From: Agapanthus africanus
Taxonomy: Eukaryota; Streptophyta; Magnoliopsida; Asparagales; Amaryllidaceae
Reading direction: 5' to 3'
Length of the DNA: 64,000 nt
Assembly: GCA_030015575.1 (NCBI GenBank)
Contig: JASDDO010000016.1
Span: 460,054,141-460,118,140, forward strand
Below the pieces are notes generated by a model, which worked only from the letters and a program-made list of their open reading frames with translations, was not told the origin of the DNA and ran no database searches. Numbering within the stretch: the first letter of the stretch is position 1; every line of letters starts with the position of its first letter. Below, piece after piece: positions 12,545 to 23,345 of the stretch. Both the position numbers and the translations under genes were made by a program.

Positions 12545-14674
12545 TGAGGGTAATGTGTAGTGAGTATTTTAAACCGGTCTACTGCGTTAACTACTCTCAA
12601 GTCTTTGAAATCAATTTGATGAATCATCGATGTAACTCAATAGTATCCCGTGCGTGCCCAGGATCACGGTGAAGATTCTCGGGCTGAATCTGAGACGTGC
12701 CGCTAGGCAGTAAAAGGGTAGTATGTAACGATAAGTGATGTCGGCAGCATCACCCCGGGGCTGGCCTAGCCCGTAAGACTGATCAGTGAAGGTATCGAAC
12801 TGTTGAGTTACAAGTCAGGTTTCATCATTGATTTCCCCATACCCCCAGGTTATATGTTTAAGTCAGGAATTAATAATCTGAAGCTAATGCTAACACAGGA
12901 TCAACAGGTACAGGTTTATCAGTATAGACAACAGGGAATATCCGTAGGGACAACAGGTCAATTTGTTGGCATTAGTAACAAGATCAAGTAACAGGTAAAG
13001 CCATGGTACATCAGGTCAAGTCAGGTAGTATATAGGTATCATGTCATGATAAGAAGTGCACGGTACCATGTCGTGTCAAGAAGTGTACGGTATCACGACG
13101 TGTCAAGTAATGGTATATCAAGTCATGTCAGGGGTGCACAAATGTCACGTGGGTGCTCATATTCAAACTACAATAAGCATGGGTATACCAAAACAAGTAT
13201 GGGGTACTAATGGAACAATAAAAAAAAGAAACATTGTAACGTGGTATGCAAATAGGTTCAAATTAAAACATATGGATGCACGGTTATCGATTTGAGTTAG
13301 GGTTATGGTTCCAACACTAATTAAATACACTTTATCAAATAAGGAATGTTAAAATCTCGTTAATATGTATTAAATGATGTAGGGATGCATTTGAATATAT
13401 ATTAGGCTAGATGTATGCAAACGTGTGTCCGATAGGGTATAAACTATTAAAAAGGGTACTATGGGCTATGCAACCAAGCACTATGTGGTATAAATATGGA
13501 CGTGGGTACCACGTATTGTAAAATAAAATGCAATATGATATGTTTCAAGTTCTAGATCTAAAATGATATAATGGAACATCGAAATGTTAAAATGGAACAT
13601 GTGACATTAGATTTAATCTACAGGTTTAATATGCAATTAAATAAGTATAAAATAATATGAATAGAATGTCACAAGTTTTACTTGCCTACGGATCAAGAAA
13701 CGGGTATACGGAATGTCACACGTCGGCGGGAAAAGTCGCAACGCGCGCACGGTACACGGAACGGATCCAAACAACGCACAAAGTGATCACACAGGTCAGG
13801 TACGCTCGCTGGGTCGTCGGGATCGTCGACGTCGTCACGGCTCCGGCGATCTACAGAGATCAAGAATTACAGAAAAGAAAAGAAAGAAAGAAAGAAAGAG
13901 AAGAAAGGAACGAGGAAGAAGAAGCATGAGAAGAAAAGAAAGCTTACCGCGGTTGCAGAAAGGAGTCGCGAGGGTGTCGACGGCCGTGAACGAGCTCCGG
14001 CGAAGCTAGGGTTTGGTGTCTAGGGTTTTCTGTGGTTTTAGGGTTTGGGCTTGGGTTTTGTTGGCTGGGGTTCTTGGGTGAAGGCTTGGGGTTGGAGGAT
14101 GGGAGGAGATGGAGATGGAGGAGAGAAGAAGATCGAGGAGAAGATGAAGATTGAGGTGGTGACGGCGAGACTAGGGTTTGGGTATGGGTTTTCTCATCGC
14201 GGTGGGTGCAGGGATGAGAGGAAGTCGAGTGTGCAGGGATTTCGATGAGGGAGAAGAAGAGAGAGGATGAGGAAGAAGATGATGAGGGTTGAGGAGCGAG
14301 GACGAGTGTGTATAGGAGGTTGGCTTAGGGTTAGGGTTGCATTGTTGCGATGGGTTATCGTGGGGCTCGGTTTCTTTTAAAGAAGAGAAGAAAAGAGAAT
14401 AGAAGGGAGGTGACGGTAGCGGGGAAAGCGGTGACCCGACTCGAGAAGCTACAGTGAATGCGAGAGGAGAGAGAGAGGATTCGAGAGGAGAGAGAAAGAA
14501 GAGAGAGAGACTGCGTGGGAGGGAGAAAGAGGAGAGAGGATGGTGGGGTCCACGAGAGATAGAAGAAAGAGATAGAAAGAGAGAGATTCTGAGTAGTGGG
14601 CCAGAGAAGAAAGAGAAAGAGAGAGAAGTGAGGTTGTTAATTGTTTGGATTTTAATTTAGAAATCTTATGTTAG

Positions 14675-14683
14675 TTATATAAA
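14675..14683 (-). promoter_or_regulatory. TATA box of the gypsy 3' LTR
   Basis: TTTATATAA on the minus strand lies directly upstream of the CT-rich, telobox-containing leader. The 5' LTR copy at 46346-46354 is the one that would drive the element. Promoter role is inferred from position. Confidence 0.55.
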
Positions 14684-15257
14684 TTTTTAATCTATCGTTT
14701 TTAAAATAAAGATATTAATTTAAATAAATTCGAATTTTGGCGGGACAAAAGTATTTCAAAATTCGCCCGGATCGGGTCTAAAATTTAGATTTTATATACG
14801 AAAATAATATGCAACTTACAAATTTTAAAATGAATGATTAGATAACGAAAATGCATACCCCTAAGAACGGATGTACGTACGTGCGCGTAGCCATCCAAAC
14901 ACGTCCGTTCCACTGAACGGGACGAGAACGAGATGCGCGGACGCTACCACGGGGTTAGGGGTATCATGCAGACTAGGAAATGCAATTTTAATTCATATTC
15001 CGTGTCCTAAAATGTTATATGTAAAATATGCGATGCTTGATGAAATGCCAATATGCAGTTTACACTAGATGCACGTGTCTATGTAACAAGCCAGGGTAAT
15101 TTATAAATATGAATCAACAAGTTCAAGCAAGCGGGTTGGGTCGAATGCAAAGTAAATGTAAAATTACTATTCGCACCAAAACACGATAAATAAATAAAAT
15201 ACCACAAATAAAGAAATACGGAAACAGAAATTGGTATAACTGAACTCGGTTGTTACA

Positions 15258-15271
15258 TTATACCCAACTAC
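15258..15271 (-). other. Polypurine tract region of the gypsy element
   Basis: Minus strand reads GTAGTTGGGTATAA immediately before the 3' LTR. It follows a gaatttcgaggacaaaattc stretch (about 15277-15296), a sequence typical of the 3' end of plant chromovirus interiors. This would prime plus-strand DNA synthesis. Confidence 0.6.
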
Positions 15272-15327
15272 AAAAAGAATTTTGTCCTCGAAATTCCAAG
15301 AACAAAAAAGGATAAACAATCAACAAA

Positions 15328-15531
15328 TTACAGGAATAGGTGGGGAAACTTCTGTCGGATTTCATTTTCTCGTTCCCAAGTTGACTCTCCATGTGAGCGA
15401 TTACCCCAAGAAACAAGTACAAGAGGGATAACTTTGTTCTTAAGAACCTTTTCTTTTCGATCCACAATCGACATCGGTCGCTCCTCAAAAGTCAAATCTT
15501 CTGGGACAGTCAGCTCCGAATGATCCAGCAT
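15328..15531 (-). pseudogene. Chromodomain of the gypsy integrase, frameshifted
   Basis: The C-terminal targeting module of Tekay-type integrases, thought to bind methylated histone tails in heterochromatin. The frame starts near a LTVPEDLTFEERP linker and continues IVDRKEKVLKNK-IPLVLVSWGN-ESTWERENEIRQKFPHLF. Its frame differs from that of gag-pol (start coordinates modulo 3), so at least one frameshift lies between about 15530 and 15620. The linker, the W-E-W-like core positions and the length fit the family. Confidence 0.85.
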
Positions 15532-15622
15532 GTGTGTTTCGTCTCGAACATACTTACGGAGTTGAGATACATGAACACGTCATGAACATTCGCCAAGTAT
15601 TGCAGTAACGCCTATCGATACG

Positions 15623-18600
15623 CTACTTCTCCAACACGCTCCAAATCTCAAAAGGTCCGACGAATTGAGGACTGAGCTTTCCTCGACTTCCGAAATGAAT
15701 CACCCCTCTAGTCGGTGATATCTTCAAGAATACCAAATCACCAACGGCGAACTCTAGAGGTCTTCTCGACGTATCTGCCCAACTCTTTTGTCGGTCTTGT
15801 GCTGCTTTCATATGATTCCGGATAGTATTAACCTTCTCAACTGTCTGCACAACCAAATCTGGTCCCAATAATCTTCATTCTCCAACATCGTCCCAACAAA
15901 CAGGTGAACGACACTTGCGACCATATAAAGCTTCAAATGGAGCCATCTGAATAGTCGCCTGGAAACTGTTGTTGTAAGAAAACTCCACCAAATGTAGATG
16001 ATCCTCCCATGAACCCTTGAAATGTAACATGCAAGCTTTCAACATGTCTTCAAGAGTTTGGATCGTTCTCTCCGACCGGCCATCTGTCTGAGGATGATAA
16101 GCTGTGCTAAACTTCAATCGAGTCCCCAAACTTTCCTGTAAGCTCCTCCAAAAGTGTGATAAGAAACGAGTGTCACGGTCGGACACAATGCTCACCGGTA
16201 CTCCATGCAATCTTACAATCTCCTGCATGTAACGTTCTACCAAAGTTTCCGTCGATTGACCAACTCGAAAAGGTATGAAATGAGCTGCCTTGGTCAATCG
16301 ATCAACGATCACCCAAACTGCATTGTTGCCTTTCGAACTCCGCGGTAGAGCCGTCACGAAATCCATGGTTATATATTCCCACTTCCACTGAGGGATCGGA
16401 AATGGTTGCAATAAACCAGCAACCTTTTGATGTTCAGCCTTAACTTGCCGACACACCAAGCATTTTGCCACAAAGCGAGCAATCTCCTGTTTCATGCCTT
16501 CCCACCAGAAATGTTGTCGTATATTTCGGTACATCTTCGTGCCTCCTGGATGTACAGAATATGCTGAACTGTGCGCCTCCTTCATAAGTTCTTCACGAAT
16601 ATTTCCCTTTGGCACACACAAACGGCTACCATATCGCAACGAACCATCTTCATGAATTAACAAGTCCGTTCGAAGTCCAGCTTCAACTTGTTCTCGAAAC
16701 TTTTGCAATCTAGGGTCCTGCAATTGTGCTGCTTTAATATTCTCGATCAACGACGACTGTACTTGCAGCTGCATCAACTGTCCCGAAGAACGCGGTAGCA
16801 CAATCTCCAAATCAAATCATCGAAAGTCTTCAATAAGTTCCTTTTGTGCAGTCAACATCTGAATTGCTGGCAACCGACTAAGCGCATCCGACATGACATT
16901 AACTTTCCCCGGATGGTACTTAAGATCAAGATCGTAATCAGCCATCATCTCCAACCATCTACGCTGCCTCATATTAAGCTCCTTCTGCATGAACACATAC
17001 TTCAAGTTTTTATGATCGGTGAAAACCTCGACCCTTTCGCCCAATAGGTAGTGTCTCCAAATCTTCAAAGCAAAAATCACAGCTGCTAACTCCAAGTCAT
17101 GAGTTGGGTAATTCTTCTCATGGGTCTTCAACTGTCTCGATGCGTAAGCTATAACCTTCCTGTGCTGCATCAAAACACATCCCAATCCTTTGCCAGATGC
17201 GTCGCTGTGAATCACTAATCCTCCGGAACTGTCTGGCATGGTCAGAATAGGAGCGGTTATCAATCTCTGCTTCAGCGCCTCAAAGGCTGACGCACACTTA
17301 TCCGTCCACACAAATGGTACCTCCTTGCGTGTAAGCTTGGTCAACGGCTCCGCCAGATGAGCAAAGTTCTCCACGAACCTTCTGTAATACTCGGCAAGTC
17401 TAAGAAAGCTTCTGATTTCTGCAACATTCTTCGGAATCGGCCAATCTCGAACTGCTGCAATCTTTTCAGGATCAACGGCGATTCCATCTCCAGACACGAC
17501 ATGTCCCAAAAACTTCACTTCTTCAATCAAAAACTCGCACTTGCTCATCTTTGCATATAATTTCTCTTGCCTTAATGTCTGCAGTGCGATCTTCAAGTGT
17601 TCTGCATGCTCTTCAATACTCTTGGAGTAGACCAGAATATTATCAATGAACACCACTATAAACTGGTCCAAGAATGGTGAAAAGATTCAGTTCATCAAGT
17701 CCATGGATATCGCCGGTGCATTCGTTACTCCGAAGGGCATCACTAAATACTCGTAATGTCCATACCGAATTCGGAACGCCGTCTTGCAAATATCTTCTGT
17801 TTTAACTCGGACCTGATGATATCCGGATCGCAAATCCAGCTTCGAGAATACCCTCGCGCCACTAAGCTGCTCAAATAATTCGCCAATGCGAGGGATCGGG
17901 TACTTGTTCTTAATAGTCACCCGGTTTAATTCTCGATAATCGATGCACATTCTCCTTGTGCCATCTTTCTTCTTGACTAGAAGAACTGGAGCTCCCCAAG
18001 GTGAGTTACTGCTTCGAATCCAATCTTTCTCAAGTCATTCAGTAACCTGCTTCTTGACTTCTTCCAACTCCACTGGTGCCATTGGATAGTACGCTTTAGA
18101 GACTGGCGCTGCACCAGGAATAAGATCAATCGCGAACTCCACATCTCGTTTCGGCGGTAAACCTGATATGTCCTCCAACACGTCCATGAAATCTCGGACA
18201 ACAGCTGGCGCTTCATCTTTAGCAACCTCCATCGACGAAAGAACACTATTTATCGACCTAGCCTTAAACTCGACTAGCCCGACAGAACTGCTTTCTCCAG
18301 TAAAGATAAACTCTGGATGTCTGGGAATCTGGAAAATTACTTTCTTTGCCCTACAATCAATGTGAGCATGGAAAGTGCCGAGAAAATCCATTCCCAAGAC
18401 AACTTCATAGCTGCCTGTATCAATCACCAAGAAATCTGCAAATAGCTCTCGTCCGCAAACAACAACTGCACAATCCTTACATTCTCTACTAGATATGATC
18501 TTCCTATTCCCAGTATGTATGTCCCAACAACTAGATAGGGTAGTGCAAGCAATCGAGTGTGTAGTAATAAACTTGGACAACATAAAACAATGGGATGCAC

Positions 18601-18895
18601 CAGAATCGAATAACGCTAATGCGGGAAAACCATGAACGAGTAGAATACCTGAAACAACTTCTCCTGAAGCTTTAGCTTCCTCAGCCGTCAGAGTAAAAGC
18701 TCGAGCTTGATTGGGTCCCTGAGTCAGCTGCTTCTGTCCCTGAAACGGTTTCTGCGGTGGCTTCTGAACATCATCCTTCGTGCGAATCTTCGACGGACAA
18801 GCGTTGATAGTATGATCCGCCGATCCACAAACCAAACAGAGTCCCCGCCTCCTTCGACAATCTTTGCACGTGCCCAGGTAAATGGTAGTAGTCAC
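15623..18895 (-). pseudogene. Gypsy gag (3' end)-protease-RT-RNase H-integrase frame, broken by stops
   Basis: Order on the minus strand. Zinc knuckle C-x2-C-x4-H-x4-C near 18820 (CLVCGSADHTINAC). Aspartic protease near 18600 (LFDSGASHCF). Reverse transcriptase, 17977 down to about 17500 ([41 protein letters not shown], then FIDN where the catalytic motif should be). RNase H, about 17200-16900 ([25 protein letters not shown]). Integrase, 16810-15875 (zinc-finger residues CLVCRQVKAEH, MDFVTALP, SDRDTRF, AYHPQTDGRSERTIQTLEDM). All pieces share one frame. In-frame TGA codons stand at 18035, 17687, 16817 and 15875, and another at 18899 joins it to the gag part. The second catalytic RT aspartate reads Asn. 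It cannot function. Confidence 0.95.
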
Positions 18896-18898
18896 AAA

Positions 18899-19527
18899 TC
18901 ACGGTCCTCCTCGAATCGACAAAACAGGCTTCTTCATCGGTGTTACGCCACGTCGGTTCACTGGAATACCTCTGCGTCCATGCGCTCGGTTCGGTGCAAA
19001 TGCCGGCTTCCGTACTGTAACAGCTGGCTGCTTTGCACTCCCAGTCTTCATAGATAGGCTATGCTGCTCTCGGGCCGCTATAAGTACTTGTGGGAAAGTG
19101 GTCAAACCCAGGGAGACAATCTGCCTCTGGATGTCCACATCCAAACTGTGCATGAACCTCCTTGCCCTATCAGCATCGTTGGCAACCAAAGGTCCAGCGA
19201 ATCTACTGAGCCGCGCCCACTCAGCTGCATGTACATCCACAGGTGCACCGTTCTGCTTCAAACTGATGAACTTTTCTTCCATTTCCCCCGTGCAGTCCAC
19301 GGGAAGAACTTCTCCAAGAAACTCTTCGAAAAAACCGCCCAACTGATCGGCTTGGGCAAGTGGGTCTCTTCCACAAGCCACCATTCATGGGCATAATCCA
19401 CCAACTGGATGCGTACCACATCCACCCTCTTATCCTATGGAATCTGTGCCGCAACGAGTAAGTTCTCCGTGTCAACCAGCCACTGCTCCGCTGGCAACGG
19501 CTCTTCCAGGCCAGTAAAGACAGACGG
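18899..19527 (-). pseudogene. Gypsy gag, middle part
   Basis: Capsid-like retrotransposon gag: MEEKFISLKQNG, WARLSRFAGPLVAND and DIQRQIVSLGL match the plant gypsy gag core, which packages the element RNA. Upstream (about 19520-19340) the frame reads EEPLPAEQWLVDTENLL and WWLVEETHLPKPISWAVF. A one-base shift at a run of six T residues near 19331 is needed to connect the two. At 19527 the copia A insertion interrupts gag, which resumes at 42973. Confidence 0.85.
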
Positions 19528-21424
19528 TGTAAGTCGATGTGCAACACCCCACGACTTGCGGGGAGGCAAAAATATGAAAAACGATCTTGTTCGTTGCTTA
19601 AACATCGACTAACCGCATGAATCGAAGCTAAACGATAACTAACAACTATCATAGAAGTTCTAAACTACTATGTGAAGTGATTATACCTAAAGAACCGTAT
19701 CCTTCGTCTTTACGTTCTCCACCTCCTCCTCGGCCTTCTCCAAGTACTAGACGATCCACCTGAGAGCTTTGCTTCAAGCTTTACCTCAAACTAGAAGTAA
19801 CTAGGTTTCTTAAAGTGCTAATCTAAGTAACCTAGGTGATATAGAGAAGGGTTATGGATTAAGTAGTCTAATCTAATCCTTGATCTCAACACATGAGATG
19901 GGAGGATTAGGGTTTGAAGAGAGAGAGCTTGAGGAGAGAGAAGGTGAGCATAAGAATGAGATGAGATAATGATCTATCATAATATATATCAAGCATTATC
20001 ATTTATCCAAATAAAAGAAAATAAAGGATTTACAACCATGCTTGATAAATATCAAAGGGTGATTCATCTCCATGAGTCATTAAGCATTTATGATGCATTA
20101 ATGACATGGATGAATTACTCATATGACTCACTAATCTCATTTAATGCATATGACACCTACACCCCCAAGTCATCATCTTCTAGAAGCTTCTCGTAAAATT
20201 ACGAGAACGCCCCTCCTATCCGTGAAAACACGGAAAAACTTTTAGACTGTATAAATCCAATATCCCGATACTAGAATCTAGCTTAAACCAAAGCCGACTA
20301 GTAAAAACTGTCCGAAAAGTCGTACGTGCGTAAACACACGTATGCGTCCGAACCCTTGTCGTAAAACCATACGACCTCTATATCGTTTCGCCTGGAGCAG
20401 GGAAACTCTCTGTGTGGGACTCTAATGACTCGACTACTACGCTGGCAGTGGGTTTAACCACAGACCGCAAGTAGCACTAGCTGTACGTAACGGTCCCCAG
20501 GTAGATGTCGATAAGAAGGCCGACGAGGAAACCCATCCGAACTCCTACTGAGCCTGATGTGAAATCTCCGTACAGTCCGGTCTGTTCGTCTAAGACTATC
20601 GCATATCGAGCCTAGGGGGCGGCAAGCGTCAGTCCCCAAATAGCGGTATAAGTCGTGTCGGAGCGAAGCCCATTACACCCTGAGAAACTACTGGAACCTA
20701 CCAGTAAATCTCGCTTGCCTTGGCCAGGGACTTTGCGTAATGGATCTTTGACACAGCGCGATATCAACTCCCAATACCGAGAGAGACGAATCCTGTCTAA
20801 CCGCCATTGCCTCTAAGTGCTCGGGACTGCACCCAACTGCTACCTGTTTGCACGACTCCTTTGAGCCGTGGTAGGATAGCAATCTAAGAACAGTGGCACA
20901 CACTCGAGGCGAAGTAGCAGTGTCAAGTCTGCGGACTATGCTGTACTCATGTCACCTGGGAACTGTTAACTGACGACTGGTATAAAAACCCAACCAACAA
21001 GTCCCTGCGAGTCCTGTCCAATGTACCCGTAACCCAACGAGCACCTGTATACTATCTCCAGTACAACGTACTGACGGCTGTGGGACAGACCATCTCTCCA
21101 ACTGGGATGAGAAGCGTACACACTAGTCTACTCCGGAGTATCGATACCCTGTCTCGATAATCCTACGACTAGGGACCTGAATAAGGATGTGCTTGTAGAC
21201 TACCCAGCCCCCACGAGTGTGACTGCCATCACAACGCTGGTAGTCAAGCAAGATCCTAAGAGCTCTATCAATACGTATACTCACATATTAAGATAGAAAA
21301 ACCAAGTAGCATACTACTATGTTTAGCAAGACTGTTATATACATGTGAATATCCCAAGCTTCCATTAAGTAATATACAAACTAGTATGATACAATAATGG
21401 CCCCTAGGGCATATACACTAACAA
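19528..21424 (-). repeat. 3' LTR of copia A
   Basis: Minus strand starts TGTTAGTGTATATGCCC and ends GGGTGTTGCACATCGACTTACA-like, with TG...CA ends. 1897 bp. A small GC hairpin (ccccacgacttgcgggg) lies near the LTR 3' end. The first kilobase in sense direction (about 20390-21424) is strongly similar to the same part of the copia B LTRs, while the rest differs. Confidence 0.95.
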
Positions 21425-21435
21425 TCTCCCACTTG
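21425..21435 (-). other. Polypurine tract of copia A
   Basis: Minus strand reads AAGTGGGAGAT directly before the 3' LTR, the classic copia plus-strand primer. Confidence 0.8.
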
Positions 21436-21437
21436 CA

Positions 21438-23345
21438 CTAGGGCCATGTACCGGCGTTTCGAAGACCAATGATCTCGAGTAGCCTCTTGAACTGAATCTG
21501 AGGTAGGGCCTTCGTGAATAGATCAGCAATGTTCTCTTCAGAAGCAACTCTCCGAACCTCGATCTCCCAACGATCAATGATCTCCCTGATCAGGTGATAC
21601 CGCCTTAAGATGTGTCTGGACTTCTGATGGGACCTTGGTTCCTTCGCTAAAGCTATAGCTCCGTTGTTGTCGCAATACAGAGGTATTGGATCAACTATGG
21701 TAGGAACCGCCTGAAGTTCTGTTAGGAACTTCTTCATCCAGACTGCTTCTTTTGCGGCATCGCAAGCAGCAATATACTCTGCTTCCATCGTTGAGTCAGC
21801 AATGGTGTCCTGCTTAGAGCTCTTCCAGCACACCGCCCCTCCATTGAGGGTAAAGACATAACCCGACATGGACTTGGAATCGTCCTTATCACTCTGGAAG
21901 CCAGAATCAGCAAAGGCCTCTAACTTGAGGTCTTTTCCGCCGTAAACCAAGAACATCTCCTTAGTCCTTCTCAAGTACTTGAGAATGTTCTTTACTGATA
22001 TCCATTGATTCTCCCCTGGGTCTGACTGATACCGGCTTACCACGCTCAGTGCGTAAGCTACATATGGTCTGGTGCACAACATCGCATATATTATAGAGCC
22101 TACCGCAGAAGCGTAGGGTATAATAGACATGCGTTCCCTTTCCAAATCAGTCTTGGGAGACATCTCTTTGGAGAGGGTGATTTCGTGACAAGCCGGTAGA
22201 TTACCGCGCTTAGAATCTTCCATACTGAATCTTTTCAGTATAGTGTTGATATACCTGGACTGCGAAAGTCCCAACATCCTCTTGGATCTATCACGATAGA
22301 TCCGGATCCCCAGAATGTAAGAGGCATCACCCAGGTCTTTCATAGAGAACCTGTGTGACAAGAATCCTTTGACAGATTGTAGCATAGGAATGTCATTTCC
22401 AATCAATAGAATGTCATCCACGTACAAGACGAGGAATACGACACTTCTGGCCACAACTTTACTATATATACATGGTTCATCTGGATTTTTGATAAAGTCA
22501 TATTCCTTGACTGTTTCATCAAAACAGATGTTCCAACTCCGCGATGCTTGCTTTAGTCCATAAATGGACTTAAGCAACTTGCATACTCTACCGCTGCTCC
22601 CACTCTGATTGAAACCCTCTGGCTGATCCATATAGACGCACTCTTCTAAATTACCATTCAGAAAAGCCGTCTTTACGTCCATCTGCCAGATTTCATAATC
22701 ATGGAAGGCAGCAATAGCAAGTAGGACCCGAATGGATTTGAGCATAGCCACTGGAGAAAAAGTCTCGTCATAGTCCAAACCAGGTCTTTGACAAAAACCC
22801 TTTGCAACAAGTCTAGCCTTATAGGTTTCCACCTGTCCATCTACACCAATCTTTTTCTTGAAGATCCATTTGCATCCTATGGGTTTTACCCCATCTGGAG
22901 CAAAATCCAAAGTCCATACTTTGTTGGTGTACATGGACTCCATTTCGGTCCGCATTGCATATATCCATCGTACCGAGTCGCCGCTCTGGATGGCCTGCTG
23001 GAAGCTAGTAGGTTCATCATCAACGATGATGCAATCCTCTCTATCCCCATCTATGAGAAAACCGTAGTATCTCTCAGGCGGATGAGACGGCCTACTACTT
23101 CGGCGGAGGGGTGCGGGAATGTTCAGTTCTTCTTGAACTTCTGGTTCTACCAAACTTTCAGTAGTAGTTTGTGGTTCTGGAATTTCATCCAGTTCTATTT
23201 CGTTCCCACTTGTTTCCTTTTCTAAAAACTGATGTTCTAGAAAATGGGCATTACGAGAAACAAAAACCTTTTGTTCCTCTGCGTAATAGAATAGATATCC
23301 CCTGGAGTTCTTTGGATATACCACAAACTGACATTTCACTGATCG
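21438..23345 (-). pseudogene. Copia A reverse transcriptase-RNase H part of the polyprotein
   Basis: This is the C-terminal half of the gag-pol polyprotein and an open frame across its length. After the integrase tail (KNSRGYLFYYAEEQKVFVSR, RRSSRPSHPPERYYGFLID) comes the RT: VKPIGCKWIFKKK, YDETFSPVAMLKSIRVLLAI, WQMDVKTAFLNG, and the catalytic YVDDILLIGND near 22430. RNase H follows (FADSGFQSDKDDSKSMSGY, DSTMEAEYIAACDAAKEAVW, YCDNNGAIALA, HILRRYHLIRE). This half keeps its catalytic aspartates, but the upstream half is broken by stops and split by copia B at 23346. The open frame continuing to 23429 lies in copia B LTR sequence and is not part of the protein. Confidence 0.95.

Larger units (their letters stand above)
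11948..15257 (-). repeat. 3' LTR of the gypsy element
   Basis: 3310 bp, TG...CA ends, near-identical over its length to the 5' LTR at 43600-46931 (3332 bp). It contains a tandem duplication of about 120 bp (12304-12544), a GA-rich tract on the plus strand (a CT-rich leader in sense orientation, about 13860-14640) with telobox-like aaaccctaa motifs, and a TATA box at 14675-14683. All reading frames on the plus strand here are low-complexity by-products. Confidence 0.95.

Noticed and set aside
14005..14060. Telomere-like agggttt repeats
   Set aside because: Scattered single units inside the gypsy LTR leader, seen again in the other LTR; these are teloboxes, not an interstitial telomere.
13657..14660. 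Arg/Glu-rich plus-strand frames
   Set aside because: Low-complexity translation of GA-rich DNA antisense to the gypsy leader; frames differ between the two LTR copies.
18882..19346. 154-codon frame antisense to gypsy gag
   Set aside because: Shadow of the conserved gag frame on the other strand.
20454..20903. Small minus-strand frames in the copia A LTR
   Set aside because: Repeated in every related copia LTR as part of U3; no start context or domain. Similar frames at 24107-24368 and 32182-32428 are rejected for the same reason.
22788..23225. 145-codon plus-strand frame
   Set aside because: Antisense to the copia A RT; the same shadow appears in copia B at 26704-27156.
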